Shown here: positions 47,848 to 56,615 of the stretch, one piece after another
Layout of the letters: each line of letters opens with the position of its first letter
How positions within the stretch are numbered: position 1 is the first letter of the stretch
DNA from: Haloactinomyces albus
Lineage (GTDB): Bacteria > Actinomycetota > Actinomycetes > Mycobacteriales > Pseudonocardiaceae
DNA: 64,000 bases
NCBI RefSeq assembly: GCF_031458135.1
Contig: NZ_JAVDXW010000001.1
Coordinates: forward strand, 4,774,001-4,838,000
Direction of reading: 5' to 3'
Notes under the pieces: generated by a model
The model's database searches: none
Seen by the model: the letters and a program-made list of their open reading frames with translations, nothing else
Told to the model about the DNA's origin: nothing
Made by a program: the position numbers and the translations under genes

Positions 47848-48591
47848 TCAGGCTTCCGATCGAGGTGATGGGTGTGCTGCGGCGCGGCCGGATCGGGTTC
47901 CGGCGGGCGCGTTCATGGCCTGCGTGATGCGTTCGGTGGCCCGGACAACGAGGGGGATGGCGCGGTCGGCCACGTCCTCGCGGTGCGTGATGACATTGAC
48001 GGCCGCAGTGTGCTCACCGGGGGGCGTCCGGATGGGGGCGGCGATGCCGTAGGTCCCGGAGACGACCTCGTTGTGGGTCACGATGTGACCGGACTGCCGC
48101 GTGTCGTCGACGCGTTCCGGCTCGCCGTCGCGCGGTGGTCCCGCGGCGAGCAGGGCGATCCCGGCGGCGCCGCGGTCGAGCGGGTCGCGGTTGCCGATGC
48201 CGTAGGAAAAGCGTGGCCCGGATCCGGGAGGTTCGACGACGGCGATCGCCACGGCGAAGTCGTTCTCGGCGACCACGAGGCAGGCGGTGGCGTCGAGTTC
48301 GGCCGTGACCTCGTGCAGGACCGGGTGGGCGACGTCGAGCAACCGGGGGCGGACCCGCTCGGCGAGGGTGAAGAAGGAAAGTCCGGCGTGATAGCGGTTC
48401 TCCGCGTCCCGGGTGGCGAAGTCCTGGCGGGTGAGCGCGGTCAGCAGCCGGTAGGCGATCGACCGGTGCAGGCCCAGGTGCGCGGCGATTTCGCCCGCGG
48501 TGAGCCCTTCGGGATGCTCGGCGAGCATGCGCAGCACGAGCAGGCCCCGTTCCAGTGTTTGTGAGCCGTCGGCTTTTCGCTGCTCGCTCAT
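47848..48591 (-). CDS. IclR-family regulator of the homogentisate operon
   Basis: A 247-residue IclR regulator: HTH at residues 10-60 (SQTLERGLLVLRMLAEHPEG with TAGEIAAHLGLHRSIAYRLLTAL) and a GAF-like effector domain with GYGIAAPIRT-like GTYGIAAPIRTPPGEHTAAV. The ATG at 48591 follows GGAGG. It is divergent from the monooxygenase-hmgA operon across 131 bp, the usual position for an aromatic-acid-responsive IclR regulator such as those of homogentisate or phenylacetate pathways. Confidence 0.9.
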   Translation of the reverse strand: MSEQRKADGSQTLERGLLVLRMLAEHPEGLTAGEIAAHLGLHRSIAYRLLTALTRQDFATRDAENRYHAGLSFFTLAERVRPRLLDVAHPVLHEVTAELDATACLVVAENDFAVAIAVVEPPGSGPRFSYGIGNRDPLDRGAAGIALLAAGPPRDGEPERVDDTRQSGHIVTHNEVVSGTYGIAAPIRTPPGEHTAAVNVITHREDVADRAIPLVVRATERITQAMNAPAGTRSGRAAAHPSPRSEA

Positions 48592-48722
48592 GCGTCCTCC
48601 GGGGGTGGCGGCTGATTCGTCCGGGCCGAATCGACTCCGGGTGTTGACATGGACCACACCTCGGTTCGATAGTGATGCAACATTCGTAACACACCAGCTC
48701 GATAATTGCAACAGAGGTTGAT

Positions 48723-50435
48723 GTGTACTTCACTCCGCGCCGTTATGACTTCACTCCGTTCCCCGCATCACCACCGGATGCCGAACCCGAGACCGTCGTG
48801 GTCGTGGGAGCGGGCCCGGTCGGACTCGCCTCGGCCCTGGGACTGGCCCGGCGCGGTGTGCCGGTGACCGTGCTCGAATCCGGCGACTCGGTTGCCTACG
48901 GCAGCCGCGCGATCTGCCTGTCCCGGCATTCGCTGGAGGTGCTGGAACGCCTCGGCCTCGGCGAGCAGTTCGCCGAGCACTCGCTGCCGTGGACCTCCGG
49001 ACGCAGCTTCCACCGCGATACCGAAGTGTTGTCGTTCGAGATGCCTCAGGCCGATGGCGATGTACGGACACCGATGGTCAACATCTCGCAGTCGGTGGCC
49101 GAGCAGATCCTGGTCGATGCGATCGAGACGACCGAGAACTGCGACGTGCGATGGCAGTGTCGTGTGCTCGGCTGCACCGAGCAGGACGGCGTCGTGACCG
49201 TGCGGGTCGCAACGCCGGACGGCCCGAAAGAGCTGCGCACCCGGTGGCTGATCGCGGCCGATGGCGCCCGCAGCACCGTGCGGGAGTCGCTGGGGCTGCA
49301 CCTGAGCGGAACGAGCTACGAGGGCCGCTACGTCATCGCCGACATCCACTGGCGCAGTCCCCTGTCGACCGAGCGCCGCGTGTGGTTCGACCCACCGAGC
49401 AATCCCGGTTCCACGCTCATCCTGCACCGCCAGCCCGACGACATCTGGCGCGTGGACTACCAGCTCGGCTCGCAGGACGACCCCGAGGCCGAGATCGCCG
49501 AGGACCGCATCCGCGACCGGATCACCCGGCATCTGGACTGGCTGGGTAACACCGAGCCGTGGACGCTGGAATGGTCCAGCCTCTACCGGGCGCATTCGCT
49601 GTCGCTGGACTCCTATGTGCACGGTCGGGTCCTGTTCGCAGGCGACGCCGCACACCTGGTGCCGATCTTCGGGGTGCGGGGTTTGAACTCCGGACTGGAA
49701 GACGCCGACACGCTCTCCTGGACGCTGGCCTCGGTGGTTCACGGCACGGCCGCACCCGCGCTGCTGGAGGTCTACGCCGCCGAACGCCGCGAGGCCTGGC
49801 GCCAGAACGTCGAACAGGCCGAGAAGAGCACGCTGTTCATGACGCCGGGCACGCACGGCTACGCCATGACCCGCGATGCCGTGCTCACCCTGGCCAACCG
49901 CCGTCCCGTGCTGCGGCACCTGATCAACCCGCGCCAGTCCAGCGCCACCCACAGCCGAACCTCGCCGCTGACGACAACCATGGCGGAGCACGATCCGCAG
50001 GGCTCCGATCCGCAAGAACCCGCCCCGGGAGACCCGGTGCCGGACCGCATCGTGCAGGTCGACACTTCCGATGGGCCGCGATCGTCCGGCTTCAACGCCG
50101 AGCGCGGCCCGGACTTCACCGTGCTGGGCGTGCACACCGACCCGGGCACGCTCACCGACTTCGTGCAGGACCTGCGTCAACGACTCGCCCCGGCCGTGGG
50201 AGTCCGCGCGCTGGTGACACGCCACGAACACAGCCACGAACAGGCAACCCCGGGTCCGCAGGAGCGACTGCTCGACGATGCCGCCGGAACCCTGGCACGG
50301 GCCTTCGGCGCCGAATCCGGCGAGGTGTTCGTGATCCGCCCCGACGGGCTGCTGCTGGGCCGATTCCCCGGTTCCGAGCACCTCGACGCACCCGAGAAAC
50401 TGGCCGACCACATCCTGCAGGGAGGCACTCGATGA
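48723..50435 (+). CDS. FAD-dependent aromatic monooxygenase (PheA/TfdB/MhpA type)
   Basis: A 570-residue flavoprotein hydroxylase. The FAD motifs are VVVVGAGPVGLASALGLARRG (start of Rossmann), the DG motif (AADGARSTVRESLG) and GD motif RVLFAGDAAHLVPIFGVRGLNSGLEDA. A degenerate thioredoxin-like C-terminal domain spans residues 460-565. GTG at 48723. As first gene of a homogentisate operon, it most plausibly hydroxylates 3-hydroxyphenylacetate (or a similar phenol) to homogentisate; that substrate is inferred from position, not from motifs. Confidence 0.88.
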   Translation: MYFTPRRYDFTPFPASPPDAEPETVVVVGAGPVGLASALGLARRGVPVTVLESGDSVAYGSRAICLSRHSLEVLERLGLGEQFAEHSLPWTSGRSFHRDTEVLSFEMPQADGDVRTPMVNISQSVAEQILVDAIETTENCDVRWQCRVLGCTEQDGVVTVRVATPDGPKELRTRWLIAADGARSTVRESLGLHLSGTSYEGRYVIADIHWRSPLSTERRVWFDPPSNPGSTLILHRQPDDIWRVDYQLGSQDDPEAEIAEDRIRDRITRHLDWLGNTEPWTLEWSSLYRAHSLSLDSYVHGRVLFAGDAAHLVPIFGVRGLNSGLEDADTLSWTLASVVHGTAAPALLEVYAAERREAWRQNVEQAEKSTLFMTPGTHGYAMTRDAVLTLANRRPVLRHLINPRQSSATHSRTSPLTTTMAEHDPQGSDPQEPAPGDPVPDRIVQVDTSDGPRSSGFNAERGPDFTVLGVHTDPGTLTDFVQDLRQRLAPAVGVRALVTRHEHSHEQATPGPQERLLDDAAGTLARAFGAESGEVFVIRPDGLLLGRFPGSEHLDAPEKLADHILQGGTR

Positions 50436-50638
50436 CCACCGTTGACTCCACGCATGCCCCCGAGCAGTCCATTGCCCACGCCGAGTTCGTGTGGCGCACC
50501 GTCAGCGAGGCGATCGATACGGTTCCCGAATCCGACCGGGAAGCCTTCCTGACCCGGTTCGTCCTGCTGGCCGCGCTCGACCATCTCGGCACCGACGAGA
50601 TCACCGCCCTCGTCGCCGAAGCCCGCGAGTCCCGCTGA
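50432..50638 (+). CDS. 68-residue conserved protein coupled to the monooxygenase
   Basis: A small acidic, helical protein (MTTVDSTHAPEQSIAHAEFV...), whose ATG overlaps the monooxygenase stop (ATGA). The second half (PESDREAFLTRFVLLAALDHLG) is a likely amphipathic helix. From memory it resembles DUF2783-type proteins that accompany flavin hydroxylases; not verified. Could be a monooxygenase partner or stabiliser. No metal or catalytic motif seen. Confidence 0.8.
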   Translation: MTTVDSTHAPEQSIAHAEFVWRTVSEAIDTVPESDREAFLTRFVLLAALDHLGTDEITALVAEARESR

Positions 50639-50690
50639 CGGAGTCCGCGAGCGAAAAACACCATCGGAAGCGAGCAGAAGGGAGAGGATC

Positions 50691-51890
50691 ATGGCGTACT
50701 ACCGGAGTGTGGGTGAGGTGCCGCCGAAGCGGCACACCCAGCACCGCAAACCCGACGGCGGGTTGTACTACGAGGAGTTGATGGGCGAGGAGGGATTCTC
50801 CTCGGACTCCTCGCTGCTGTATCACCGCAACATTCCCTCGGCGATCGTGGACTCGTCGGTGTGGGAGTTGCCGGACACCTCCACGGAGCCGAACCATCCC
50901 CTCAAACCGCGGCACCTGAAGCTGCACGAACTGTTTTCCGACACCGAGTACAACAGCCGGGACGTGGTGACCGGGCGCAGGCTGGTGCTGGGCAACGGCG
51001 ACGTGCGGATCTCGTATGTGGCCGCGGGCGAGGCCTCGCCGCTGTATCGCAATGCCGTCGGCGACGAGTGCGTGTATGTCGAGTCCGGTGCGGCCACGGT
51101 GGAGACGGTGTTCGGTGTGCTGGCCGCGCGTGCGGGGGATTACGTGCTGCTACCGCGCGGCACGACACATCGCTGGCTTCCGCAGGGTGAACAGCCGCTG
51201 CGGGCGTACTGCATCGAGGCCAACAGCCACATCACCCCGCCGCGGCGGTACCTGTCGAAATTCGGGCAGTTGCTGGAGCACGCCCCGTACTGCGAGCGGG
51301 ACCTGCACGGCCCCGACGAGCCGCTGCTGGCCGAGGACACCGATGTGGAGGTGCTGGTCAAGCACCGCAGCAGCCGCGGCATCGTGGGCACCCGGTTCGT
51401 GTACCCGCAGCACCCGTTCGACGTGGTCGGCTGGGACGGGTGCCTGTACCCGTACACCTTCAACATCGACGACTTCGAACCGATCACCGGCCGGGTGCAC
51501 CAGCCGCCGCCCGCGCACCAGATCTTCGAGGGCGACAACTTTGTGATCTGCAACTTTGTCCCGCGCAAGGTGGATTACCACCCGTTGTCGATCCCGGTGC
51601 CCTACTACCACTCCAATGTGGACTCCGATGAGGTGATGTTCTACTGCGGTGGTGACTACGACGCCCGCAAGGGCTCGGGGATCGGGCAGGGCTCGATCTC
51701 GCTGCATCCCGGTGGCCACTCGCATGGCCCGCAGCCCGGTGCCTACGAGCGCAGCATCGGCGCGGAGTTCTTCGACGAGCTGGCCGTCATGGTCGACACG
51801 TTCCGTCCGTTGGAACTCGGCGAGGGCGGTCAGGCGGTCGACGACGGGGTGTATGCCTGGTCCTGGTCGGGACGGGGGCCGACGTCATGA
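50691..51890 (+). CDS. hmgA: homogentisate 1,2-dioxygenase
   Basis: A 399-residue cupin-type Fe(II) dioxygenase opening homogentisate to maleylacetoacetate. Iron ligands are in PYYHSNVDSDEVMFY (His307, Glu314) and HPGGHSHGPQPG (His343/345). It is shorter than the 430-445-residue proteobacterial/animal enzyme, with the N-terminal KRHTQHRKPDGGLYYEELMGEEGF typical of the actinobacterial form. ATG follows GGGAGAGG. Third gene of the operon; overlaps the next gene by 4 bp. Confidence 0.93.
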   Translation: MAYYRSVGEVPPKRHTQHRKPDGGLYYEELMGEEGFSSDSSLLYHRNIPSAIVDSSVWELPDTSTEPNHPLKPRHLKLHELFSDTEYNSRDVVTGRRLVLGNGDVRISYVAAGEASPLYRNAVGDECVYVESGAATVETVFGVLAARAGDYVLLPRGTTHRWLPQGEQPLRAYCIEANSHITPPRRYLSKFGQLLEHAPYCERDLHGPDEPLLAEDTDVEVLVKHRSSRGIVGTRFVYPQHPFDVVGWDGCLYPYTFNIDDFEPITGRVHQPPPAHQIFEGDNFVICNFVPRKVDYHPLSIPVPYYHSNVDSDEVMFYCGGDYDARKGSGIGQGSISLHPGGHSHGPQPGAYERSIGAEFFDELAVMVDTFRPLELGEGGQAVDDGVYAWSWSGRGPTS

Positions 51891-52726
51891 GCCGCGGCGA
51901 GTTGCTGGAAGAGCTGGTCGACGACGCGGGCCTGTTCCCGCCGACGGCACTGGACATGCCTGCCGCCATCGAGCGCCACCGGCGTGATCAGCAGGCCGGG
52001 GAACCGATGTTGACGCATCGGTTCCTGTGCCCGGCCGGTCGGATCGAACAGATGCGGGCGCAGCTGGTCGACTCCGACCACATCGCTGTCGGGCTCATCA
52101 CCGACCACGGGGCCGAGGGACTCGACGAGGTGCTGGCGGTGATCGAGGCCGACCCCCGACTGTCGCTGGCGCTGCTGGAGATCCCGCTGGCGAAGTTCGG
52201 CTCTTCCGCGACGGCCGCGCTGCGGGCACTCGACGACGTTCCCACCTCGGTTCCGGCGTTTCTGGAACCTTCGGCGGCGAGCGGAGTGGACGAGCTGCTC
52301 GAGGCGCTGAGCACCGCCGATGGTCAGCGCAGGATCGGGGCGAAGTTGCGGTGTGGCGGGGTGCGCGCGGAGCTGTTTCCGAGTTCGACCGAGGTCGCGC
52401 ACTTCATCACCGCCTGCGTGGCCGCCGGGCTGCCGCTGAAGGCCACGGCCGGGCTACATCAGGCGGTGCGCCACCAGGACCCCGAGACGGGATTCGTCCA
52501 TCACGGCTACCTCAACCTGCTGCTGGCCGCCGCCCGGGCAGGCGAGGGGACCGGTGCGGCCGAGGTGCGGCAGGTGCTGGAGACCGAGGACCCGGGTGAA
52601 CTGGCGCAGCGGATCGGTGAGCTGGATCGTGACGTGGCAGTGCGGGCGCGTTCGGTGCTGGTCAGTTATGGCTCGTGCAGCACGAGTACGCCGCCGGCCC
52701 AGGCCCGCGAAATCCTGGGACGGTAA
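51887..52726 (+). CDS. 279-residue conserved protein of unknown function in the homogentisate operon
   Basis: Not assigned to a known enzyme. The N-terminus LVDDAGLFPPTALDMPAAIERHR and a later KATAGLHQAVRHQDPETGFVHHGYLNLLLAAARAG, rich in histidines and charged residues (about 180-225), look conserved. No signal peptide, helices for membranes, or nucleotide motif. It overlaps hmgA (ATGA) and is followed 26 bp later by fumarylacetoacetase, i.e. it stands exactly where maleylacetoacetate isomerase would be expected. No glutathione-transferase-type isomerase is seen. A role as a glutathione-independent isomerase is a hypothesis only. Confidence 0.85.
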   Translation: MSRGELLEELVDDAGLFPPTALDMPAAIERHRRDQQAGEPMLTHRFLCPAGRIEQMRAQLVDSDHIAVGLITDHGAEGLDEVLAVIEADPRLSLALLEIPLAKFGSSATAALRALDDVPTSVPAFLEPSAASGVDELLEALSTADGQRRIGAKLRCGGVRAELFPSSTEVAHFITACVAAGLPLKATAGLHQAVRHQDPETGFVHHGYLNLLLAAARAGEGTGAAEVRQVLETEDPGELAQRIGELDRDVAVRARSVLVSYGSCSTSTPPAQAREILGR

Positions 52727-52752
52727 TCGAGAAACGACAGGGAGGATGTGCA

Positions 52753-53958
52753 GTGACGGTGACGAGTTGGGTTCCGGTGCCGGAAGGCTCGGACTTTCCG
52801 CTGGCCAATCTGCCCTACGGGGTGTTCGAACCCGCCGGTGAGCCCGCGCGAGTGGGAGTGGCCATCGGCGAACACGTGCTGGATCTCGCCGCGGTCCTCG
52901 GCGACGAGGTCTTCGCGCAGCCGAGTTTGAATGCGTTCATGGCTCAGGGGAAGCAGAGCTGGCAGCAGACCCGTGCCCGCATCACCGAGATGCTCACCGA
53001 AGAAAGCCACCGCGGCACCGTGGAACCTGCGCTGCATCGCCGCGACGAGGTGCGGCTGCTGCTGCCGTTCGAGGTCGCCGACTATGTCGACTTCTACGCC
53101 TCCGAGCAGCACGCGAGCAATATCGGGCGGATGTTCCGGCCGGACTCGCCGCCGCTGATGCCGAACTGGAAACACCTGCCGGTGGGCTATCACGGCCGGG
53201 CAGGCACCGTGGTCGCTTCGGAAACGCCGATCGTGCGTCCCAGCGGGCAGCGCAAACCTCCGCAGGCCGAGGCACCGGCGTTCGGGCCGTCGCAGCGGCT
53301 GGACATCGAGGCCGAGGTGGGCTTCGTCGTCGGTGCAGGGAGCGAGCTGGGTACGCCGGTGTCCACCGAGGACTTCGCCGAGCACGTCTTCGGGGTGTGC
53401 CTGGTCAACGACTGGAGCGCCCGCGACATCCAGGCCTGGGAATACGTGCCGCTGGGTCCGTTCCTGGGCAAGTCGTTCGCCACCTCGGTCTCACCGTGGA
53501 TCGTGCCGCTGGACGCGCTGCAGCAGGCTCGGGTGCCCACGCCGGATCAGGACCCGCAGCCGCTGCCGTATCTGCGGGAGGACCGACCGTGGGGACTGGA
53601 CCTGGCCATGGAGGTCAGTCTCAACGATGAGGTCGTGGCGCGGCCGCCGTTCGAGGCGCTGTACTGGTCACCGGCCCAGCAGTTGGCGCACATGACCGTC
53701 AATGGCGCCTCGCTGCGCACCGGTGATTTCTACGCCTCCGGCACCGTCTCCGGCAGCGAGACCGACCAGCGCGGCTCGCTGATCGAACTGAGCTGGAACG
53801 GCGAGAACCCGCTGACGTTGAAAGACGGATCCCAGCGGGTCTTCCTCGCCGACGGCGACACCGTGACCATCCGCGCCACAGCCCCCGGCGCCGATGGCAC
53901 CCGCATCGGCTTCGGCGAGGTCACCGGCACCATCCTGCCCGCCCGTGAGGAGTCGTGA
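52753..53958 (+). CDS. fumarylacetoacetase
   Basis: A 401-residue fumarylacetoacetate hydrolase splitting fumarylacetoacetate into fumarate and acetoacetate. N-terminal SH3-like domain, then the catalytic domain with DFYASEQHASNIGRMFR (His general base, metal Asp), IEAEVGFVVG (metal Glu pair) and VNDWSARDIQAWEYVPLGPF. GTG at 52753 follows GGGAGG. Fits as the end of the homogentisate pathway; its stop overlaps the CoA-transferase alpha start (TGATG). Confidence 0.94.
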   Translation: MTVTSWVPVPEGSDFPLANLPYGVFEPAGEPARVGVAIGEHVLDLAAVLGDEVFAQPSLNAFMAQGKQSWQQTRARITEMLTEESHRGTVEPALHRRDEVRLLLPFEVADYVDFYASEQHASNIGRMFRPDSPPLMPNWKHLPVGYHGRAGTVVASETPIVRPSGQRKPPQAEAPAFGPSQRLDIEAEVGFVVGAGSELGTPVSTEDFAEHVFGVCLVNDWSARDIQAWEYVPLGPFLGKSFATSVSPWIVPLDALQQARVPTPDQDPQPLPYLREDRPWGLDLAMEVSLNDEVVARPPFEALYWSPAQQLAHMTVNGASLRTGDFYASGTVSGSETDQRGSLIELSWNGENPLTLKDGSQRVFLADGDTVTIRATAPGADGTRIGFGEVTGTILPAREES

Positions 53959-54716
53959 TGGACAAGACCGTGGCCACGGCCACCGAGGCAGTCGCCGACA
54001 TCGCCGACAACACCTCGTTGGCCGTGGGCGGGTTCGGGTTGTGCGGGGTTCCCCACGTGCTGATCACCGCCCTGTACGAGTCCGGAGCCACCGCGCTGCA
54101 GGTGATCTCGAACAACTGCGGCGTCGACGACTACGGGCTCGGCGTCCTGCTGCGGGCCGGCCGGATCAGCCGGGTGACCGGCTCCTATGTGGGCGAGAAC
54201 AAGGAGTTCGCGCGGCAGTACCTGGCAGGCGAACTCGAACTGGAGTTGTGTCCGCAGGGCAGCCTGGCCGAGCGGCTCCGCGCCGGTGGCACGGGCATTC
54301 CCGCCTTCTACACCAAGGCCGGGGTGGGCACCATGATTGCCGAGGGCGGGATGCCGTGGCGCTACGCCTCCGACGGCAGCATCGCGGTGGCCTCCCCGCC
54401 CAAGGAGGTGCGCCGCTTCGGCGGTGAGGATTACGTGCTCGAAGAAGCCATGACCACCGATGCTGCCCTGGTCCGCGCCAGCCGGGGCGACCGGCACGGC
54501 AATCTCGTCTTCGACAAGACCACGCGGAACTTCAACCCGCTGTGCGCCATGGCCGGTCGCACGACGATCGCCGAAGTCGACGAGCTCGTCGAACCCGGTG
54601 ACCTCGACCCGCAGGAGGTGCACCTGCCCGGGGTGTTCGTCCAGCGGGTGGTGCACTGCCCCGATGCGGACAAGCCGATCGAAAAGCCCACCACGCGGGA
54701 GGTGACGCACGGATGA
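53958..54716 (+). CDS. scoA: 3-oxoacid CoA-transferase subunit A
   Basis: A 252-residue alpha subunit of a class I CoA-transferase, with the glycine-rich [14 protein letters not shown] and [15 protein letters not shown]. With subunit B it would turn acetoacetate (from fumarylacetoacetase) and succinyl-CoA into acetoacetyl-CoA and succinate. ATG at 53958 is preceded by GAGGAG. Overlaps the fumarylacetoacetase stop by one base and subunit B by 4 bp. 3-oxoadipate CoA-transferase is the alternative, but the operon favours acetoacetate. Confidence 0.9.
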   Translation: MDKTVATATEAVADIADNTSLAVGGFGLCGVPHVLITALYESGATALQVISNNCGVDDYGLGVLLRAGRISRVTGSYVGENKEFARQYLAGELELELCPQGSLAERLRAGGTGIPAFYTKAGVGTMIAEGGMPWRYASDGSIAVASPPKEVRRFGGEDYVLEEAMTTDAALVRASRGDRHGNLVFDKTTRNFNPLCAMAGRTTIAEVDELVEPGDLDPQEVHLPGVFVQRVVHCPDADKPIEKPTTREVTHG

Positions 54717-55354
54717 GCTGGACACGCCAGGAGATGGTCGCCCGAGTGGCGGCCGAGCTGGCCGATGGCCAGTACGTCAATCTCGGTATCGGCCTGCCCA
54801 CCCTGATTCCGGGGCACCTGCCTGAGGATGTGCACGTGGTGCTGCACAGCGAAAACGGCATCCTGGGAACCGGCCCGTATCCGGCCGAGCACGACCTCGA
54901 CCCGGACCTGATCAACGCGGGCAAGGAAACGGTCACCGCGCTGGAGGGGGCGTCGTTTTTCGACTCCGCGGACAGTTTCGGCATGATCCGCGGGCGGCAT
55001 CTGGATGTGGCCGTGCTCGGCGGTATGCAGGTCTCGGCCACCGGCGATCTTGCCAACTGGGCCATCCCCGGCAAGATGATCAAAGGCATGGGCGGGGCGA
55101 TGGACCTCGTCCACGGAGCACGCACCGTCATCGTGCTCATGGACCACACCGCCAAGGACGGCAGCCCCAAGATCCTCGAGGAGTGCACCTTGCCACTGAC
55201 CGGGAAGGGCTGTGTCACCCGAGTGATCACCGATCTGGCGGTGCTGGACATCACCGGCAACGGCCTGACCGTTGCCGAGCTCGCCCCGGAGGTCACCCTC
55301 GAACAGGTGCGGGTGGCCACCCACGCACCGGTCCGGGCGGCCGAACTCGTGTAG
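54713..55354 (+). CDS. scoB: 3-oxoacid CoA-transferase subunit B
   Basis: A 213-residue beta subunit. It has [16 protein letters not shown] near residue 22 and the catalytic glutamate in [11 protein letters not shown] near residue 47, plus [25 protein letters not shown]. Starts at the ATG overlapping scoA (ATGA), and closes the seven-gene operon, followed by a hairpin. Confidence 0.92.
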   Translation: MSWTRQEMVARVAAELADGQYVNLGIGLPTLIPGHLPEDVHVVLHSENGILGTGPYPAEHDLDPDLINAGKETVTALEGASFFDSADSFGMIRGRHLDVAVLGGMQVSATGDLANWAIPGKMIKGMGGAMDLVHGARTVIVLMDHTAKDGSPKILEECTLPLTGKGCVTRVITDLAVLDITGNGLTVAELAPEVTLEQVRVATHAPVRAAELV

Positions 55355-55366
55355 CAGGCGGGGGAG

Positions 55367-55393
55367 GGGTGAAGTTTTCCGGAAACTTCACCC
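55367..55393 (+). terminator. hairpin terminator after scoB
   Basis: GGGTGAAGTTT (55367-55377) pairs with AAACTTCACCC (55383-55393) with a five-base loop, 12 bp past the scoB stop. Ends the homogentisate operon. Confidence 0.75.
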
Positions 55394-55487
55394 TTCCCCG
55401 GGCACAGGAGCGCACCTCGAAAACCGACACAGCCCTGCTCGTTGGGCCACCGATGTTCGGTTGGGTCCCGTCTGGTGAATCATGTGC

Positions 55488-55529
55488 GGTGGGGTTGGTC
55501 AATTTCTCGAGAAATTGACCAACCCCACC
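55488..55529. terminator. 42-bp perfect palindrome between scoB and the SDR gene
   Basis: Two exact 21-bp arms without a loop, left arm GGTGGGGTTGGTCAATTTCTC, centre CTCGAG. It lies 11 bp from the stop of the minus-strand SDR gene and 133 bp from scoB, so it most likely terminates the SDR transcript; it can form the same hairpin from either strand. Confidence 0.75.
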
Positions 55530-55540
55530 CGGAGACAAGG

Positions 55541-56392
55541 TCAGCCGAACGGGCCTTGGTGCTGTTTGCGGTAGCGGGCTGCGAGGTCGGGGACGCTACC
55601 GTGCCGCAACTCGGCTTCTGCCGCGGCCAACCGCTCCACGGCCTGCGCGTCCTCGAGCCCCGGCGCGCAGAGAACTTCACCGCTGTCCAGCGCCGTCAGC
55701 GATGCGGTCACGACGTCCTCGGCGTTCATGCCGCCCTCGGCGTGGGTGCGTTCCTGCTCACCCGCCACCGGCTCCGCACCCCGGGAGAGGTGGAATTCGG
55801 TGGCGGTGAGCCCGGGACACAGTGCCTGCACCCGGACAGGAGTGTCGGCGAGTTCGGCGGCCAAGGTGCGGCTGAAGGTCACCATGTGGCTCTTGGTGCC
55901 TGCGTAAGTGCTGCGGTGGGGCAGTGGGTCGGGCGGCAGCGCGCCGGCGAAGGCGAGCAGGGAGGCGACGTTGATGATCGCGCCGCGCTGCTGTTCGAGC
56001 ATTCCCGGCAGGGCCGCCCGGGCCAGCATGGTCGGGGTGGTGACATTGATGTCGATGACCTTGCCGAGCAGCGCGGGATCGACCTGATCGAAGGGACCGT
56101 AGCCATTGATCCCGGCATTGTTGACCAGGACGGTGACGTCCTGCTGCTGAACGCGCTCGACGACCCGCGCGCGGTCGGCGCCGTCGGCGAGATCGGCCAC
56201 GATGGTCTCCACCGGTGCCGGGGCCGGGCGCAGTTGCCGCGCGAGCTCTTCCAAGCGCTGCTCGCGGCGGGCGACGAGCACCAGACCGTATCCCCGTTCG
56301 GCGAGCCGCCTGGCGAACACGGCGCCGATACCGGAGGACGCTCCGGTGATGACGGCGACTCCTTCGCCCGGCTGATCCTGCTCGGTTCCCAC
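55541..56392 (-). CDS. short-chain dehydrogenase/reductase
   Basis: A 283-residue SDR of the classical kind: cofactor motif VITGASSGIGAVFARRLAERGY, NNAGINGYGP, and the catalytic Ser/Tyr/Lys in INVASLLAFAG and STYAGTKSHMV. The GTG at 56392 (VGTEQDQPGEG) follows GGGAGAGG; open frame upstream runs into the promoter of the diiron gene. Substrate unknown. It is convergent with the homogentisate operon and divergent from the diiron oxygenase. Confidence 0.88.
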   Translation of the reverse strand: MGTEQDQPGEGVAVITGASSGIGAVFARRLAERGYGLVLVARREQRLEELARQLRPAPAPVETIVADLADGADRARVVERVQQQDVTVLVNNAGINGYGPFDQVDPALLGKVIDINVTTPTMLARAALPGMLEQQRGAIINVASLLAFAGALPPDPLPHRSTYAGTKSHMVTFSRTLAAELADTPVRVQALCPGLTATEFHLSRGAEPVAGEQERTHAEGGMNAEDVVTASLTALDSGEVLCAPGLEDAQAVERLAAAEAELRHGSVPDLAARYRKQHQGPFG

Positions 56393-56532
56393 GTGCCTCT
56401 CCCGCTTTTGCCGGTCCCGGTTCGGTACCAGGCTATTCGCCTGCCCGAACCGGCGCAGACAGGCAGGAGCGGCGGAGTGGGGATTGTTCTTGCATCGGGG
56501 CAGGATTCTTTTCGGTGATTGGCTCCGAGGTC

Positions 56533-56591
56533 TTGACCCGGCCGTGCCGGACGGTACAGTGTTACCACCAGTAACAGTTACCGTTGGTAAC
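56533..56591 (+). promoter_or_regulatory. promoter and double palindromic operator of the diiron oxygenase operon
   Basis: A -35-like TTGACC (56533-56538), 16 bp, and -10-like TACAGT (56555-56560) are followed by two 15-bp inverted repeats: GTTAC-CACCA-GTAAC (56561-56575) and GTTAC-CGTTG-GTAAC (56577-56591), spaced 16 bp centre to centre. This looks like cooperative binding of a TetR-type repressor over the transcript start; no such regulator gene is adjacent. Confidence 0.65.
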
Positions 56592-56615
56592 CCGCCGCCT
56601 TGCTGAGGGAGACCC

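Noticed and set aside
53958-55354. Reading the CoA-transferase as the missing 3-oxoadipate CoA-transferase of the catechol pathway
   Set aside because: It is coupled to fumarylacetoacetase by TGATG and lies about 40 kb from catC, so acetoacetate is the better substrate; a dual role cannot be excluded.
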